Shown here: piece after piece, positions 45,212 to 56,056 of the stretch
Layout: each line of letters begins with the position of its first letter
Position numbering within the stretch: position 1 is the first letter of the stretch
Source: Fratercula arctica
Lineage: Eukaryota > Chordata > Aves > Charadriiformes > Alcidae
Direction: 5' to 3'
Assembly (NCBI GenBank): GCA_947846985.1
Contig: CANTUZ010000012.1
Location: 21,352,135 to 21,416,134 of the forward strand
DNA length: 64,000 nt
The notes under the pieces: model-generated
What the model was told of the DNA's origin: nothing
Seen by the model: the letters and a program-made list of their open reading frames with translations, nothing else
Databases searched by the model: none
Translations under genes and position numbers: made by a program

Positions 45212-48200
45212 CTGCAAGAGAAGGGAGAGAAAAGCCAAAATAGTGTCAGTCTTTTTATTGGTTTAAATAAAGAATCATCCCATCTCATAGCAGTTATTTA
45301 CAAAATTGTGACTTACCTCTGCTTCTGCAGATGTGAGTGACTGCAGTATCTGTACTCTATCATCCTCTATCACTTCCACTGTTAGTCGGAAGGGAAAAAA
45401 ACACAATTAAGTCTTCTCTTATGAGGAAGGGTTTTTCCCCACTTTTATACCACAGAAGTCTTGAACTTGTGAGTAATTAACTAAGTCTTACACAGCAGCA
45501 AATTTGAAAAGCACTTGGAAGTCTCATTTGAGATTTCATGACCTGTACTATCATGCTCACAGCACAAATGAAAAATTATTCTGGAGATGACCTACAAAAA
45601 GTAACTTCTGGACACTAAAGTGGCAAAACATTTTGCCTCTTTTGCTGGAGTGAATCATCAAAACATGTTTTGAACTGAACAAAACATTTGATCTAAAACC
45701 TTTTCCTTTTCATCTTAAGATAACTAGATTTCATTAAGAAGCATTTTCCATTAGCCAAAACAAGAACATTTATTGTTCAAACATTTCAGGTTCATTTCTC
45801 TATTTCTAGGAAGTAATTACTGCAGTTAAATTTAAATTTACGTCTTTCATAATCACTCCTCCATGTGCCACCTTACACGGCCTCTTAACTAATCACGCTT
45901 CTTCAATTCTGCAGATGTCTCATCTCTGCCATAGATACTGGTCATTTATATGTGCACAGTCACCTCCTCTCAGTGACACCAGCCAGTGAAGCTAACAATT
46001 TCCAAGGAAGTTACTACCAGTCTCCTCACTAGACATATTGGGAGCCAGGATTTCACCTTCATTCCCCTGTTCATTCAAAACTGCAAGTGTTTGTGTTCAA
46101 GTTTCTGATCATTTTGCTCATGCAATAACAGCCATTCATACCAGCAATTTGTCACAATAAAATGCACACTAAGTCTGCATGAATTAACCTGGACTTCACC
46201 TACCCATCCAGGATCAAAATCATGGCAAACGGTGATAGATTCTTGGAAAATACTTGTGCATTTCAGTCTGCTCCTATGAACTATGGTTTGAAAAATAAGA
46301 GGCTACTATTTAAAATGGCACAAAACCAATTTTTCTAGAACACTTTGGTCCTGAAAACTGGTTTACTCCCATATTTGTTTTTACAGAAGATATAACACCA
46401 TTACTCAAAAGTTATTCCCTTTCAGCTTCCAAGTTAGAGGCCAAAGAACACCTCCTGAAATTTAATCCACACTGTTAAGTATTTTTTGCACAATCCTCGG
46501 CAAGCAAGGTAGTAACAGTTTTGTTGGGTTTGTACCTTTACGTACGAGACAGTAGCTGTGTATTTCCAGCAGAAGATCAGTACCGACATGCCAAGCTACA
46601 AAACCAATCATTGTGTAGGTATCCCATGGGTCTGGGAGGTCAAGTGCTGGTAGATCCATTCCCAAGAACATAGTCACCACTAGTCAGTAAAAATAAGATA
46701 AAAAATACACTAAGAGTTCTGTATCAGGGTAATTTAAAAAAAAATGCTCTCAACACCTTTGGCAACAGATTTCCCATGAACTGCCTATAACTGCTTGGGG
46801 AATGAGGTTAAAGGAGTCCATGGAGCTAAAAGCTTTTATTTTTTTCGCAGTGTGAGGGGGAAGGCAGGAAGGAACGGAGAAGGCCAAGATAGCTTTCATC
46901 CTCCTCAGTGCCCTACCACATCCCAGTCACCCAATCACTAGCATTTGTGACTCTACCAACAAGACCACAATCACCGCAACATTTGTGCATAAGCTGCCTG
47001 TAGAAACTTGCGTTATTAGTAGAATTAAGCCCAGCTTCTGGTTCCATAAGTGAGTTTCCCCTCCTCCATTAAATAACACTGAACTATGTTACTGTAAGAA
47101 CACTATCCTCAAGTCTTCCAAGACAAAAGGAAATTACTCAAGATAAGAACAGGTCCTCATTACCAAGATCTTTCAGATTTGTCTGTAATCTCTTTGGTTT
47201 TACATAGTCACTTTTTCTGCCTAAAGCCGTACCTGACAGCCACCTAAAACTTACACAGAAGATGGCCAGCAAGACAAAAGAATCTTCTGAGATGCCTGGA
47301 CTGGATGTCCATAGATGTTTCACATGAGCAATAGTCCATAGTCCAGACAATGAACAAAGTTCCTTTAAATCACTTAATAGGGACTTACAACTGTTACTCC
47401 TACTCACCAGCTAGTATTCTAGCTGTTGTACCAGTACTCCAGTGAAACCAGTTAAACAATTGCCTCCTACAAAACAAGGAAAAGCGTTTAATTGATTACC
47501 TACTTTGGGGGAAAATAAAAAAAAAATTAAAAGAACATTGTTACCTACTTTAAAGATATCTTTTCAATGTAATAGATTTTTTTAAGAAACAAGCATATTT
47601 AATTACTGTGGCTGTAACTTAATGAGTTAGTTGCAAGTACCTTGGTGCATGACGAGATGGTCTGAAACCTGCCATAAGTGGTTGAAAGATTGTCAGAGCC
47701 ATCACGGTACAGCCGAGATAGGGATGAAAACCTGCTTGCTAAACACAGGACATTTTTCTTTAATATCATATCTTTATATAGATACAGACAAAATACCAAA
47801 GAGATGATAGTTTTCTTTATACTTGTATTAGTAAGTTACAGTGGAGCAGCACTGTGTTTTGACTGGCAGAGGCGACAGGCCACAGTAAGCTGCCCTGCAG
47901 CTGGATGGAGATTGTTCTCCTCGGCAGCATGAGACACTGGTAAGTCTGCCCAGGGTTTGTCCCACCTTTTTGCTGTATTGAGAAATTCTACCATATGAAG
48001 AGCAGAGAGCAATATGACTGTAGAAGCCATGCTCCAAGCTCTTCATCCTCAACCCTCTGTCTTCAGGAGAGGTCTATGTTTTAACTCCTCCCAGTATTGG
48101 TCTCCCCTCTCACCCTATCTGTTCTAATCTCAACCCTAAAACATTTTATTTGATTTCCCTAGCTCATACCTGTGACCACATTCTTCTCACACCTTTAATT

Positions 48201-51200
48201 CAGATACTGCCTAGATTTTCCGATTTCTGATATCACCTTGCACCAAATATTATACAGGTGACTGCAACAGGTATACAGTCTCCAATGTTCCAGACTAAGC
48301 TTAATCACTGGATACAGTCACTCAAGTCCAAATTCATAACAACGCTTATTCCCAGCAAGTTTACCACATTAACAAGTCAGCTGTCCTATCCTCACTTCCT
48401 TACCAAATTCAAGTTCTTTAAAGAAATGGGGAGAAGACTGATTTGGTACATAAAGAAACCGTGAGCAAGGACTTTATTTGGGAGACAGAGGAAGAAAGGA
48501 AAGTACTGAAGTTTTTCAATTGCAGTTAAAGGAAGCAACACTCCTCTTCTGTGTTGCTAAGATTTGAAGTCAGCCTACTTCAGGATGGCTTTCACAGCCA
48601 TTTCCTTGTCAATAGCCGTAACATGTTAGTCATCAGTGGACTTCTCATTCATTTGGTCCAACTTTACATTTGAGTTAACAAAAGAAAAGCACATACTTAC
48701 TTTGCTCCAACCTCCTCGGTATATAAAAGGCAACACAAAAGAAATGCTTGTAAGCGCGACTGTGGTCAACATAAGCATACGATGCACCTAGAAAAGTTAA
48801 GTTTGCTTTTAGAAACTCTGCAGCTTTCTTAATACACCATTAAAATACATTTAACAGATCTACAGTTAAAGATGTTCTTAGTGTCCTCTTTAGACTTTGC
48901 TTTTACTAGTAAAGTAGGTGAACTTCTGACTTGTAATCGTTCCATATTACAAGATTAAAGAAAGATTAAAAGGCACACCAAGTTTAATCTCCTATTTCTT
49001 GGATCTAGTAGGTTTATAATTCTGCTTACAATAAAGCTACAAAATATGGCTGGAGATATGGGGAGATTTTGCCCACCTGAAACCACATCTCCTTTCCAAA
49101 CAGGAATGAATGAGACCAGACAGGTTTGAAGAATCGTGCAACAATAACACCAATACTAACTGTGGTAATCCAAGCAACAAACATTAGCGCTCCTGAAAAT
49201 TGAAAAAATACAAGGTAAACATAAGTAATATAGCTCCATATGAACACAGCTTCAAGGACTGTAATAGTTTAGTCCGTATGCATATGGTCAGAATTTACCA
49301 GTGATAAGTTTTTAATCGCCTCATTCAGACTACAGCTTTATAGCATTTATCTTGCTAGAGGGCAGAAGCATCCATATAAAAGATAATCATACTATGCCCA
49401 CACAGCACGACAGAGCAGCTCTGGCTACTATGCATTTAATACGCCAGTACAGTCAGTACATACTGGTGAGAGATGCTGTTCTGTCACCAACTTAGACATC
49501 AAAGGATGAAAGGCAACATTTCTTACAATATGTTTGACAAAGAATGACTGACAGTTCTCTCATGGGCCTGCTTTAAAGTCCAGTACTGTGAGAGAAAAAA
49601 ATTCTCATTAACTTCAATGGCTCTAGACTGTCAGTGAAGGGGTTTCCCATTTCAAATGGGATTAAACCAATAATGTAACTAAAATAAATTAAACCAGAGA
49701 GAAAGAGGTAAACAGAAAAAAGTCCTAACTATAAATTTAAGAGAAAAGACAAACGCATGTTCATTCTCCTGGGCAAAAAGAATCTTGTAACGCTGTTCTT
49801 GAAATGAAAAATTAATAACTTTATTCCATTTTCACAGTCTCAGATCTTGCTAGCCAACAGTATGAGTGTGCCAGAAAGATAAGAGAAAATACCTACTCTG
49901 CAATAATGAGGAAAACTTAACTCTCCAGTCTTAGCAAGTCTAGAACTGGAAGACAAAAGCAGAAGTTGCAGCTTACCATGAGCCTTGATAATACGTGGGG
50001 ACCGGGAACCTCCAATATCCTGAGGAAGGCCTGTGACGTTGTATATTCCACTGGTGATCAGAGGCTGGCGACGATGTTTGTGTATTTGTCCACCTAAGCA
50101 GTGACATAAAGTGGTTAATTTATGGCTGATGAAAGCCACTGCACTTGTAAGTGTGCCTACTCCTTATTTATGAATGCAAGCCCCGTTGTGACCACTGAGC
50201 ACAATCATATAAACTAAGTCTCTGACACACAATATGTGTTCAGACACAAGTGTGTGCTGACACACAAGAACTTAAGATGCCATTTAAGCTGTCTTGCATA
50301 CTTAATGTACAAGAACCAACTCACCCCTGCGCACATAAGATGCGAAGAATAATTCCCTTTGACGCTAGCCTCCATTTCAAAAAGATGTAGCCAGCTCTCA
50401 AGACCCTAACACTTCCCAGCATAAAGTGGGCATAAAACATACCTATATGAGTAAGTTTACTATAAATTCCAAAATCAAACCCATGATCCAGAAAGGCAGT
50501 AAGAATGACTCAACTACATGCCTCAAACTTGGAAACCTTAGTTCAGATACCAATTCTCATCTAAACCATATCTGACATAAGGATTACTAATTCATTAGAG
50601 CTGTTCAAAGAAAAGCAGCCATATGCAAGTCCTTTACCTTCGCTAGCTTCCCCATCTGCCAGGAAGATGTAGTAACCTGAATCCAGATTAAATCTCCCTT
50701 TATAAGTAGGAAGATGAATGCTCCTTCTAAAAGAACACTGAAGAACACCATCCACAAGCCTCCATGACACGTCTTCAAGGGCATTCTGTGAAACAGAAGA
50801 CATTTAATACCCAGTCTTTCCAGACTGGCAGAGTAATTGGCTTAAAAGTAACTCCGCAAAGGCAAGAGCGTCACCGGTGCACAAAGAAAGAACAGCAACG
50901 ATCAGAGGTGGAGGGGTGTGTGGAATAAAAATCTCTTGCATACCAACTGTCAGTAAATCAACACAGCAACGTAAGGGTTGGATGTATTACCATCAATTTT
51001 TCCAGTTCATAACAACAATCTCCCCTTTCCTTCCAAACTTTAACACAAGTTATATCAATTGCAACTGCAGCCCTAGCAAAGGGACAGAGTAATAACAGGC
51101 ACAAAATTCCTCAATAAAGTAAACTCCCAACCCAGGACTTATTTTTAAAAGTTAAATTTAGACTTCTAAAGGTAACATTTACTAGGAAGTAAGAGCCCAG

Positions 51201-54200
51201 CCAATCTCACCTTAAAGAATTATGGATCCACCTTCCTATCTACAGCTGCTGTACAAAATAAAAGCGCAAAGCAGCAGCAGCATACCATTCATTACTTAAA
51301 ACCTACACTCGTGGAAGCGTCTTGGTTGTTTTCAAATGTACCTCTGAATCCAAAACAGGAGGACTTCGCCCCTTCAGATATGCAGTGCTCACATGAACAT
51401 GGTGGTTCTCATTAACACACAGATATGCATCATCACCACCCTGGAGAGTTTAAAAGAAAAAGGATTTATAGCCCAATAAAAACCACTACTGGAGGTCTCC
51501 AAAAGCTCTTTGATTTAATATATGAAACAAGACCCAAGAAAGATTTCTCTAGCTGTCAAGCTATTATTTCCTAGCTTTCAAACACTTCACTATTACAGAG
51601 GAACCACATTAAATCAAACAGATGACACATAATAAGGCACATTATGATTTACACTCTCCCCTTCCCAGGATAACAACCATATTATCAGAAGCTTATTCAA
51701 TTATTTAAAATTTACTAAATAAGCCGGACAAGACAGAGATGGATGCTGATATTATTTAAAAACCCTCTTTAGTTAAAACCATAGTCTACAGCTAAGGTTT
51801 TCCTCATAGCTGTAAAAACAAAACATTGTTAAAAACTAAGCGTTCTTGCATTAGGGACATGAATATAAACAACATCCCCTTTGTGCAACTATTAGTTTAC
51901 GTATTATGCATTTGTCAACAGCATCATCCCTTCATTTTAACACCAATTAGAAAAAAGATCTGTAAACGCTTTTTAAGATTGAACAGAGTCACTCCTGTAC
52001 AACGATGAAATGCAAATGGCTTTCAGAAAGCACAGCAATTCAGCTTCTCACAGGTGAGGGTTTTTAGCTAGGTAACAAAGAAAGATTGATCTAATCAAGA
52101 ACTCCAGTCAACTACTGTGCAATCAGACAGGTTGGATTCTGCTAAGACAGATATCCATAGGGAAATTCTACTGCAAATAGTCACTCCTGAGCTAAAACTG
52201 AATATCCACCTATAAAAGGCAACCTGTGCTTCAGCACTGTGGGAGAGAAGTTACTTTATGTGACATCTAGCAGCATTTCAGTTTTCCATACGCATGTTTT
52301 CATAAAGTACCATTCAAACTTCACTAAAATCACAAAAGCAACTAAAGAACTAGAATAGGACACTCACCATCCACTGGTCATGCGACAATGCAAATGCTAA
52401 ATATCCTTCACTTGGACCACTCATTTCAATAAATACTGAGCTCTTCTCTTGTTGGAAGGATAGAAAAAAACAGGAAGCACTTTCAGGATCACAGTTGGAA
52501 GGATTTCTAATGCAGAACTTCATACTTCCACAGCCTGATGCATTAAACTAGACAATTAAGCAAACAAACAAGTCATAAACAACAACAGTTTCCCTCTTCT
52601 TCCTCCCTTTCTACCCCATATAAAAGAAAGCATACAAGGAACTACAAAGAAACACCATCTATATCTACATACTGATCTCTTAACCCATCTCTACAATTAC
52701 CCGAGGACTAGTAGGTAAAATGGTGCTGAGTTCCAAGCTGTACTTTTACTCAAGTTGAATTTTCACTTTAGAGACATTATAATAGAATAACTTTGAAAAG
52801 AAAGTAAAAGCTTTAGAGAAGCTTCCTGTGGTTAAAATTTTAGAGAGGTAATATGAGCTGTAGGATGAGGGAGAAAAGAAGGAAAGACCAGCTTTTTGTT
52901 TCCTTTCTAAACTAGCAATTCCACTGATACGCAAGGAGAAAATACATGGATTAGAAGTCACACTTATTCTGGATCAAATAGTGATGCTTGCTCAGTCCAT
53001 TCAAGAATCAGTAATGGAAGTCAGTAACATAGATGAACTCACAGAAGTTAAGTTTCTGAGCCTGTAGTTACTAAGTAGGAAGTTATTAGTCAAGAACAGA
53101 GCAAGCCTCTTCCCCTTTCTCTGCCCAGGTATGCATAATATTTTCTGACCATTAAGTTCTAAATATTCCATCAACTTTTTGACCCATGTGTGGGGTGACA
53201 ACAATTAACTCACACAAGTTCGGGCAACTCAACTAAACACAACAGGGTAGCTGTCTATGTTCTTGGTCTGCAGTATCTAAGTTACTCATTCATCATCTCT
53301 CCCTTTCTGTCAATAGGATGCATCAATGTGATTTCATTGAATTCCATTGACCACAAGCATTAAAGATAGCATTATTTAAGTTTATAATTACTTACTGGTT
53401 TTGATAAGTAGGAAATCGGGTTTGAAGCTGATACAGCCTCCGATGTCGCATGCAAAGGTGTTGTTGGGGACAACGCATTAGGCTGAGAAACAACGGGACC
53501 AGGAATCTTCACCCAGAAAGTCTTGTATTTCTTCACAACTGTGGCTCTTAAAAAACATCACACACACAGAGTCATTACTGTATACATCAACAGCTGATTG
53601 TTACTTTCAAAAAAGAACAATGAAAAGCTTCTATGGTTTGTTCAACTTATTTGTAAAACACCCATCTTTATGCAGAGCTCTATGACTTCAGGGATTAAAG
53701 TAGGAAAATACCTGAAATCACAGTGGATTACAACCTCAGAGATGAGTTGCATAGATTTTATCCATTTGTTCCCAAAAAGCTAGCAGTATAACAGGATGGT
53801 ATACATACCACTTTGTTAGGTACAAGCAAAAACACTGTATATTACAGGCACGAGAATTGAGCAGTTAACCAAAAATACTAAAGAAAGCAGTCTCCAAATC
53901 CCCTTCTACTCTAGCCGCAAAAAAAAAAAATTAAAAAAAAAAAAATCAAACTAATCATCTCCAAGCTTTCCCTAAAGAACAAGTGTCTGCATTAATGTAG
54001 ATTCCGCAGCAAGTGAGAGGGGTTGACTTTTCAGGCTATTAATCCAAGGATACTTTTCATTTGCCAGCCAATATTTCACACAGACAATGGTACAGGTTTA
54101 CCTTATTTGCATTTTAATAAACTAGAACTAATACTGGATTTACTTACAGAAACTGCACACGTTTTGGTGCATCTGCAGGAGCAATCCAATAAACTTTCAC

Positions 54201-56056
54201 GTATTTCTTTTTTGCTTTATTTGTGTGACTGACAGCTGAATTCTGAAAACACACACATATCATGAGTTACACAGTGGATATGTATCACAGAGATTTCAGC
54301 TAACAGAGTTGTCACAGGCTACAGCTAGATCCTAAACAGACACCACACTGTTACACTGCACAGACCTAGTCCAACTGGCTTTTTCCCAATCAGTCACGAG
54401 CAACTCAGGAGGAAGCCTACCACTGAAACTTAGACATACAAACAAACTTTAACGCTAAAAGGAACAACCAGAGGTCTTTCAATACAGAAGACTGCAGTGA
54501 TGAGACAGAGGTTCCTGCAGTGTTAATGCAGAAATGGTGCGATAATCCTCCATTTTTTGATAGTAAGAGCATGAAGGGATAGTGCAATCACTGTACAGGG
54601 AGAACAGAACTAGTATTTCAGAGGACGAAATGCAAAAGGAGTCTTGGGGTCAGAGAGTTATTTGCACAAGATAAACAGATCAGACACAGTACTGAACTAA
54701 GTCCTCAGAGCACAAAGGGCACAGCCCAGACATCCCCATGGCTTTACAGCACTGATGAATGCACCTGCCACTGGAGGGTAGGTGGTAGAAGTAGAGGGGG
54801 GAAAAAAAAAAACAAAACACACAAAACACGAAACCACAAAAAAACCCATCTAGGCAGACTGAGAACTTTGTCCACACCAGCTCAGATGACACTGTACATG
54901 TTCATAAAATTCAAGCAGGTTGCTGAAGCACTAGTCAGAATTCACATCTCTTTCACATGAGGCAGAATCAATTTATCAAAAGCGGATATTGAAGATTGTG
55001 ATCTAACCTAAGGTTACTAAGAAGGCTCCACTAACAATAACCACCAGAGAAACACTAAAGATAATAGCCTATTGTAGTGTTTGTTTTCCACAATAAGTGA
55101 TCTAAACTTTCCTTGCTGTAAGACATTTTCTCTGTCCTTAACAAGCATGGAAAATGCTTCAAAACAAGTAGAGGATGCCCTCCACTTTTTAATATTAAGT
55201 ACAATAAACAGGAATACACTACGTTCTTTGTGCACAAGTAAAAATCATGTTACGAATGCTGCATCTTCCTGCAGCAGTCAATAGCATTCTACCACCAGAA
55301 TAGTTTAAACGGCTCGTAAGAATCGTCTGAAACAGCTGCAGTGAGCCATGCCTCTACACTGCAAGTTAGACCAGTTTCCTGAGAGACTTACTGAGCTCAA
55401 AGAAGCTTACATAGCTTAGCTCTCTCCTATTACAGATGCAATCTAGTACAAACACCTCAGCACCTGATGTCCCATTATAAGACACTAGACTATACCTTGG
55501 TACGGCCACATGTCAGAAGCTGAGAAAGTCTCCGGTCAACTAAGACAAAAGAACCAACTGCAGGGCTATCCAGGTGTTCTGCATCCCGGGCTTGTATGAA
55601 AAATCCTTCAAAATCTGGTCCAAACAGATGAACTGAAGCAAGAGGGGAAATAAATGGAAGTTGAAATATTCTGCAGAGGAAGAATGAAATATTTTAACAG
55701 TGATGCTCAGAAGCTCATTTTACAGGTACCAAATGACTGCTTAAGGGATCACCTGAACAAGGTTCAACTGCTCAGATACATCTAGTAGAGCTAACTGAGC
55801 AAAGAGATGCTACAACACAAAGAACCAAATTAAACTCTTCAGCTATAACTGACACAATACCTTCTATGTTGTCCCCTGGTTTAAATTCAGTCCCATTCAC
55901 TGTAATGGTGTGCTCAGGTGACAGTTGTGGAGAGCTACCATGACAGGGTATCATGCTGGTACAGGCTTCTCTTACTTTTCCACTGGGATAGGCATCCACA
56001 GGTGCATACAAGCAAATAAACATCCAAAGAGCAAAAGTAAGGCCAGGCAGCTCCAT
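45119..56056 (-). CDS. FRRS1: FRRS1, ferric-chelate reductase 1 (SDR2), 15 coding exons, 593 aa
   Basis: Reading on the minus strand, join 56056-55861, 55632-55496, 54242-54148, 53546-53396, 52547-52368, 51440-51342, 50785-50638, 50093-49977, 49192-49077, 48787-48701, 47738-47641, 47466-47408, 46679-46536, 45378-45317 and 45211-45119. All boundaries are GT/AG and in phase, totalling 1782 nt including TGA. Human FRRS1, as I recall it, is 592 aa. Order: signal peptide (1-22), Reeler domain (about 23-165), DOMON domain (about 205-335), and a cytochrome b561 core (about 375-590) of six membrane helices. Candidate heme-ligand histidines are 374, 415, 447, 483 and 525. The family consists of membrane ferric and cupric reductases moving electrons through b-type hemes; the reaction here is inferred from similarity. 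Confidence 0.96.
45317..45378 (-). CDS. FRRS1: FRRS1 coding exon 14
   Basis: It encodes residues 543-563 (VEVIEDDRVQILQSLTSAEA and E), the acidic cytoplasmic linker before the last helix. The donor is GTAAGT at 45316 and the acceptor CTAACAG. Length is 62 nt. Confidence 0.9.
45379..46535 (-). other. FRRS1: FRRS1 intron 14
   Basis: About 1.2 kb with no recognised repeat or exon. Confidence 0.75.
46536..46679 (-). CDS. FRRS1: FRRS1 coding exon 13
   Basis: It encodes residues 495-542, with MFLGMDLPALDLPDPW and FVAWHVGTDLLLEIHSY. His525 in A-W-H-V-G is a strong candidate heme ligand of the b561 core. Length is 144 nt, with acceptor CTGACTAG and donor GTACAA. Confidence 0.95.
46680..47407 (-). 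other. FRRS1: FRRS1 intron 12 (between coding exons 12 and 13)
   Basis: About 0.7 kb with no recognised element. An 89-codon minus-strand ORF (47138-47407) only runs on from coding exon 12 into the intron. Confidence 0.75.
47408..47466 (-). CDS. FRRS1: FRRS1 coding exon 12
   Basis: It encodes residues 475-494 (RRQLFNWFHWSTGTTARILA). The Asn-Trp-x-His-Trp motif with His483 is a b561-type element. Length is 59 nt; acceptor TTTTGTAG, donor GTGAGT. Confidence 0.95.
47641..47738 (-). CDS. FRRS1: FRRS1 coding exon 11
   Basis: It encodes residues 443-474, with GFHPYLGCTVMALTIFQPLM (a transmembrane helix) then FRPSRHAP. His447 in H-P-Y-L-G is a candidate heme ligand. The acceptor TGTTTAG is chosen over a nearby AAG because only it keeps the frame. 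Length is 98 nt. Confidence 0.95.
47739..48700 (-). other. FRRS1: FRRS1 intron 10
   Basis: About 1 kb. No recognised element. Confidence 0.75.
48701..48787 (-). CDS. FRRS1: FRRS1 coding exon 10
   Basis: It encodes residues 414-442 (VHRMLMLTTVALTSISFVLP then FIYRGGWSK). His415 is a candidate heme ligand at the top of the second core helix. Length is 87 nt, in phase 0 at both ends. Confidence 0.94.
49077..49192 (-). CDS. FRRS1: FRRS1 coding exon 9
   Basis: It encodes residues 375-413, with ALMFVAWITTVSIGVIVARF (first core helix) and FKPVWSHSFLFGKEMWFQ. His374, encoded by the previous exon, lies directly before the helix. Length is 116 nt. Confidence 0.96.
49193..49976 (-). other. FRRS1: FRRS1 intron 8
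   Basis: About 0.8 kb without a recognised repeat or exon. Confidence 0.75.
49977..50093 (-). CDS. FRRS1: FRRS1 coding exon 8
   Basis: It encodes residues 336-374, with RRQPLITSGIYNVTGLPQDI then GGS, linking the DOMON domain to the membrane core and ending in Lys-Ala-His (His374). An Asn-Val-Thr sequon is present. Length is 117 nt. Confidence 0.95.
50094..50637 (-). other. FRRS1: FRRS1 intron 7
   Basis: About 0.54 kb without a recognised repeat or exon. Confidence 0.75.
50638..50785 (-). CDS. FRRS1: FRRS1 coding exon 7
   Basis: It encodes residues 287-335, including WRLVDGVLQCSFRR and GYYIFLADGEAS, the C-terminal beta strands of the DOMON domain. Length is 148 nt. Confidence 0.96.
50786..51341 (-). 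other. FRRS1: FRRS1 intron 6
   Basis: About 0.56 kb without a recognised repeat or exon. A 71-codon + strand ORF at 50877-51092 is a chance frame. Confidence 0.7.
51342..51440 (-). CDS. FRRS1: FRRS1 coding exon 6
   Basis: It encodes residues 254-286 (GGDDAYLCVNENHHVHVSTA onward), central DOMON strands. Length is 99 nt, in phase 0. The donor GTACAT is weaker than its neighbours. Confidence 0.92.
51441..52367 (-). other. FRRS1: FRRS1 intron 5
   Basis: About 0.9 kb with no recognised repeat or exon. Confidence 0.75.
52368..52547 (-). CDS. FRRS1: FRRS1 coding exon 5
   Basis: It encodes residues 194-253, with FCIRNPSNCDPESASCFFLS and EMSGPSEGYLAFALSHDQWM, the start of the DOMON domain. Several cysteines probably form disulfides. 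Length is 180 nt. Confidence 0.95.
52548..53395 (-). other. FRRS1: FRRS1 intron 4
   Basis: About 0.85 kb with no recognised repeat or exon. The minus-strand ORFs at 52746-52961 and 53001-53204 show no similarity to FRRS1 or any known family. Confidence 0.7.
53396..53546 (-). CDS. FRRS1: FRRS1 coding exon 4
   Basis: It encodes residues 143-193: the end of the Reeler domain (ATVVKKYKTFWVKIPGPVVS) and a Pro/Thr/Ser-rich linker to the DOMON domain that is likely O-glycosylated. Length is 151 nt. Confidence 0.93.
53547..54147 (-). other. FRRS1: FRRS1 intron 3
   Basis: About 0.6 kb. It holds two A-runs at about 53920-53946. No exon is seen. Confidence 0.75.
54148..54242 (-). CDS. FRRS1: FRRS1 coding exon 3
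   Basis: It encodes residues 112-142 (NSAVSHTNKAKKKYVKVYWI then APAD), Reeler-domain strands. Length is 95 nt; acceptor TTTTCAG, donor GTAAGT. Confidence 0.94.
54243..55495 (-). other. FRRS1: FRRS1 intron 2
   Basis: About 1.25 kb. It has an A/C-rich low-complexity tract near 54800-54848 and chance ORFs. No exon or named repeat is seen. Confidence 0.75.
55496..55632 (-). CDS. FRRS1: FRRS1 coding exon 2
   Basis: It encodes residues 66-111, with HLFGPDFEGFFIQARDAEHL and SFVLVDRRLSQLLTC, typical Reeler-domain sequence. Length is 137 nt. Confidence 0.95.
55861..56056 (-). CDS. FRRS1: FRRS1 coding exon 1 (start codon, signal peptide)
   Basis: It encodes residues 1-65. Residues 1-22 form a hydrophobic signal peptide, with likely cleavage after Ala22. 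Reeler residues follow, with Cys32 and Cys38, and an Asn-Gly-Thr sequon. The acceptor TATATAG abuts the ATG directly, so the leader lies wholly in upstream exon(s). The donor is GTATTG at 55860. Length is 196 nt. Confidence 0.95.

Noticed and set aside
46462..46680. Minus-strand ORF extending FRRS1 coding exon 13 downstream to 46462
   Set aside because: The donor at 46535 and the phase of exon 14 give the family-conserved continuation. The extra codons are intron read-through.
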